From Allotamlana fucoidanivorans (GTDB lineage Bacteria > Bacteroidota > Bacteroidia > Flavobacteriales > Flavobacteriaceae): 64,000 nucleotides of DNA. The DNA lies in NCBI RefSeq assembly GCF_006265225.1, contig NZ_VDCS01000012.1, positions 1 to 64,000 of the forward strand. The letters are read 5' to 3'. The notes below the pieces were generated by a model, which made no database searches, was not told where the DNA came from, and saw only the letters and a list, made by a program, of their open reading frames with translations. Below, piece after piece: positions 63,618-64,000 of the stretch (positions are counted from its first letter, which is position 1; every line of letters begins with the position of its first letter). The translations under genes were made by a program, and so were the position numbers.

Positions 63618-63708
63618 AAGTTAAGGGATTGATTGACAATAACCAATTAACACCACATCGTTTAACTGAGTTAGTATGTATTGGGATAATTTAAAAATAT
63701 TAAGGAAT

Positions 63709-64000
63709 ATGGGGAATCATAATCTAAATTCATCAAAAGACTCACCTGAGGAAGAGTATGAAATTATTAGTGCAGAAGCAAGACATTGTCATGGACAGAA
63801 GAAGGTAACAGGTGAATTAATGATTACTAATAAGCGCATTGTATTCTCTTCAAAACAAAATGAAGATGTTGTATTGGGCTTAGATGAGATTGAGTTAGTA
63901 AAGTCAAATAAACATTTATTTGCTGTAAAAGATAAACTTACCATTATTGGTAAGAAGAAAGAAAATGTATTCTGTCTTAATTATTCAGAAGATTGGATGG
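63709..64000 (+). CDS. GRAM/PH-like domain protein, N-terminal part
   Basis: The gene continues past the window. The visible 97 residues begin MGNHNLNSSKDSPEEEYEII and show a PH/GRAM-like sandwich: KKVTGELMITNKRIVFSSKQ, then EDVVLGLDEIELVKSNKHLF and KLTIIGKKKENVFCLNYSED. The pattern GELxITNxRIVFxS and DEIxxV is typical of bacterial PH-like membrane/lipid-interacting domains. An in-frame ATG at 63676 gives 11 more residues. No signal peptide is visible, so it is probably cytoplasmic or peripheral. It follows the protease terminator and is likely an independent gene. The remainder cannot be judged. Confidence 0.6.
   Translation, partial: MGNHNLNSSKDSPEEEYEIISAEARHCHGQKKVTGELMITNKRIVFSSKQNEDVVLGLDEIELVKSNKHLFAVKDKLTIIGKKKENVFCLNYSEDWM

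Noticed and set aside
1-64000. Mobile elements, prophage, CRISPR arrays, tRNA or rRNA genes
   Set aside because: I looked for transposase or integrase motifs, regularly spaced direct repeats and RNA-gene patterns on both strands and found none that I can support.

Overview
The window looks like chromosomal DNA of a flavobacterium (Bacteroidota, family Flavobacteriaceae, probably marine). The evidence is the low G+C content, TAnnTTTG-type -7 promoter boxes, a SusC/SusD outer-membrane pair, a type IX secretion (T9SS) sorting domain, side-by-side GSII and GSIII glutamine synthetases, a fused B12-dependent mutase (IcmF), and many small lipoproteins of flavobacterial families. I saw no phage, insertion sequence, CRISPR array, tRNA or rRNA. 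Family assignments are by recognition of motifs, not by database search.

Layout. 0-3.7 kb: the tail of a TRAP permease, a 50-aa ORF, a SYLF-domain protein and a Na+/Ca2+ exchanger. 2.7-6.2 kb: divergent glutamine synthetases glnII and glnN around a shared regulatory region. 6.2-17.8 kb: housekeeping metabolism, comprising a PurM-like synthase, a DUF3078 barrel, B12-dependent ribonucleotide reductase, a tiny ABC system, the prfA-pyrF-BtuF-like operon, two small paralogues, a DUF4197 lipoprotein and PurU. 18-21.4 kb: IcmF. 21.6-30.7 kb: a frameshifted lipocalin-like lipoprotein, an Lrp/AsnC regulator with a striking operator palindrome, a VOC/YpdA/MFS operon, a DUF1684 lipoprotein, a SRPBCC/GyrI-like fusion, a DPP III-like peptidase and a MazG-like pyrophosphohydrolase.

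30.7-37 kb: IlvE, MnmD, a TIGR01777 epimerase, a YceI lipoprotein, and GrpE-DnaJ, whose DnaJ has only half of the usual zinc region. 37-42.5 kb: a tight five-gene operon (ABC ATPase, ABC permease, MscS channel, outer-membrane barrel, sigma-54 activator without a DNA-binding domain). It is preceded by a promoter, a perfect palindrome and a terminator-like hairpin that could form a short RNA. 42.5-47.9 kb: a coiled-coil secreted protein, PPK2, an M28 peptidase, a DinB-like protein and a membrane-anchored AraC-type regulator.

48.2-63.6 kb is the most distinctive part. Five collinear genes encode a coiled-coil/beta-solenoid-like lipoprotein, a SusC-type TonB-dependent porin, a SusD-type lipoprotein, a lipoprotein with PKD-like repeats and a FISUMP domain, and a 2490-aa subtilisin-family (S8) protease with many beta-sandwich modules and a T9SS tail. 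No carbohydrate-active enzyme is present. I infer a protein- or peptide-utilisation locus: the protease cuts an extracellular protein, the lipoproteins bind it, and SusCD imports the peptides. The locus ends at a strong terminator and is followed by a partial GRAM-like gene.
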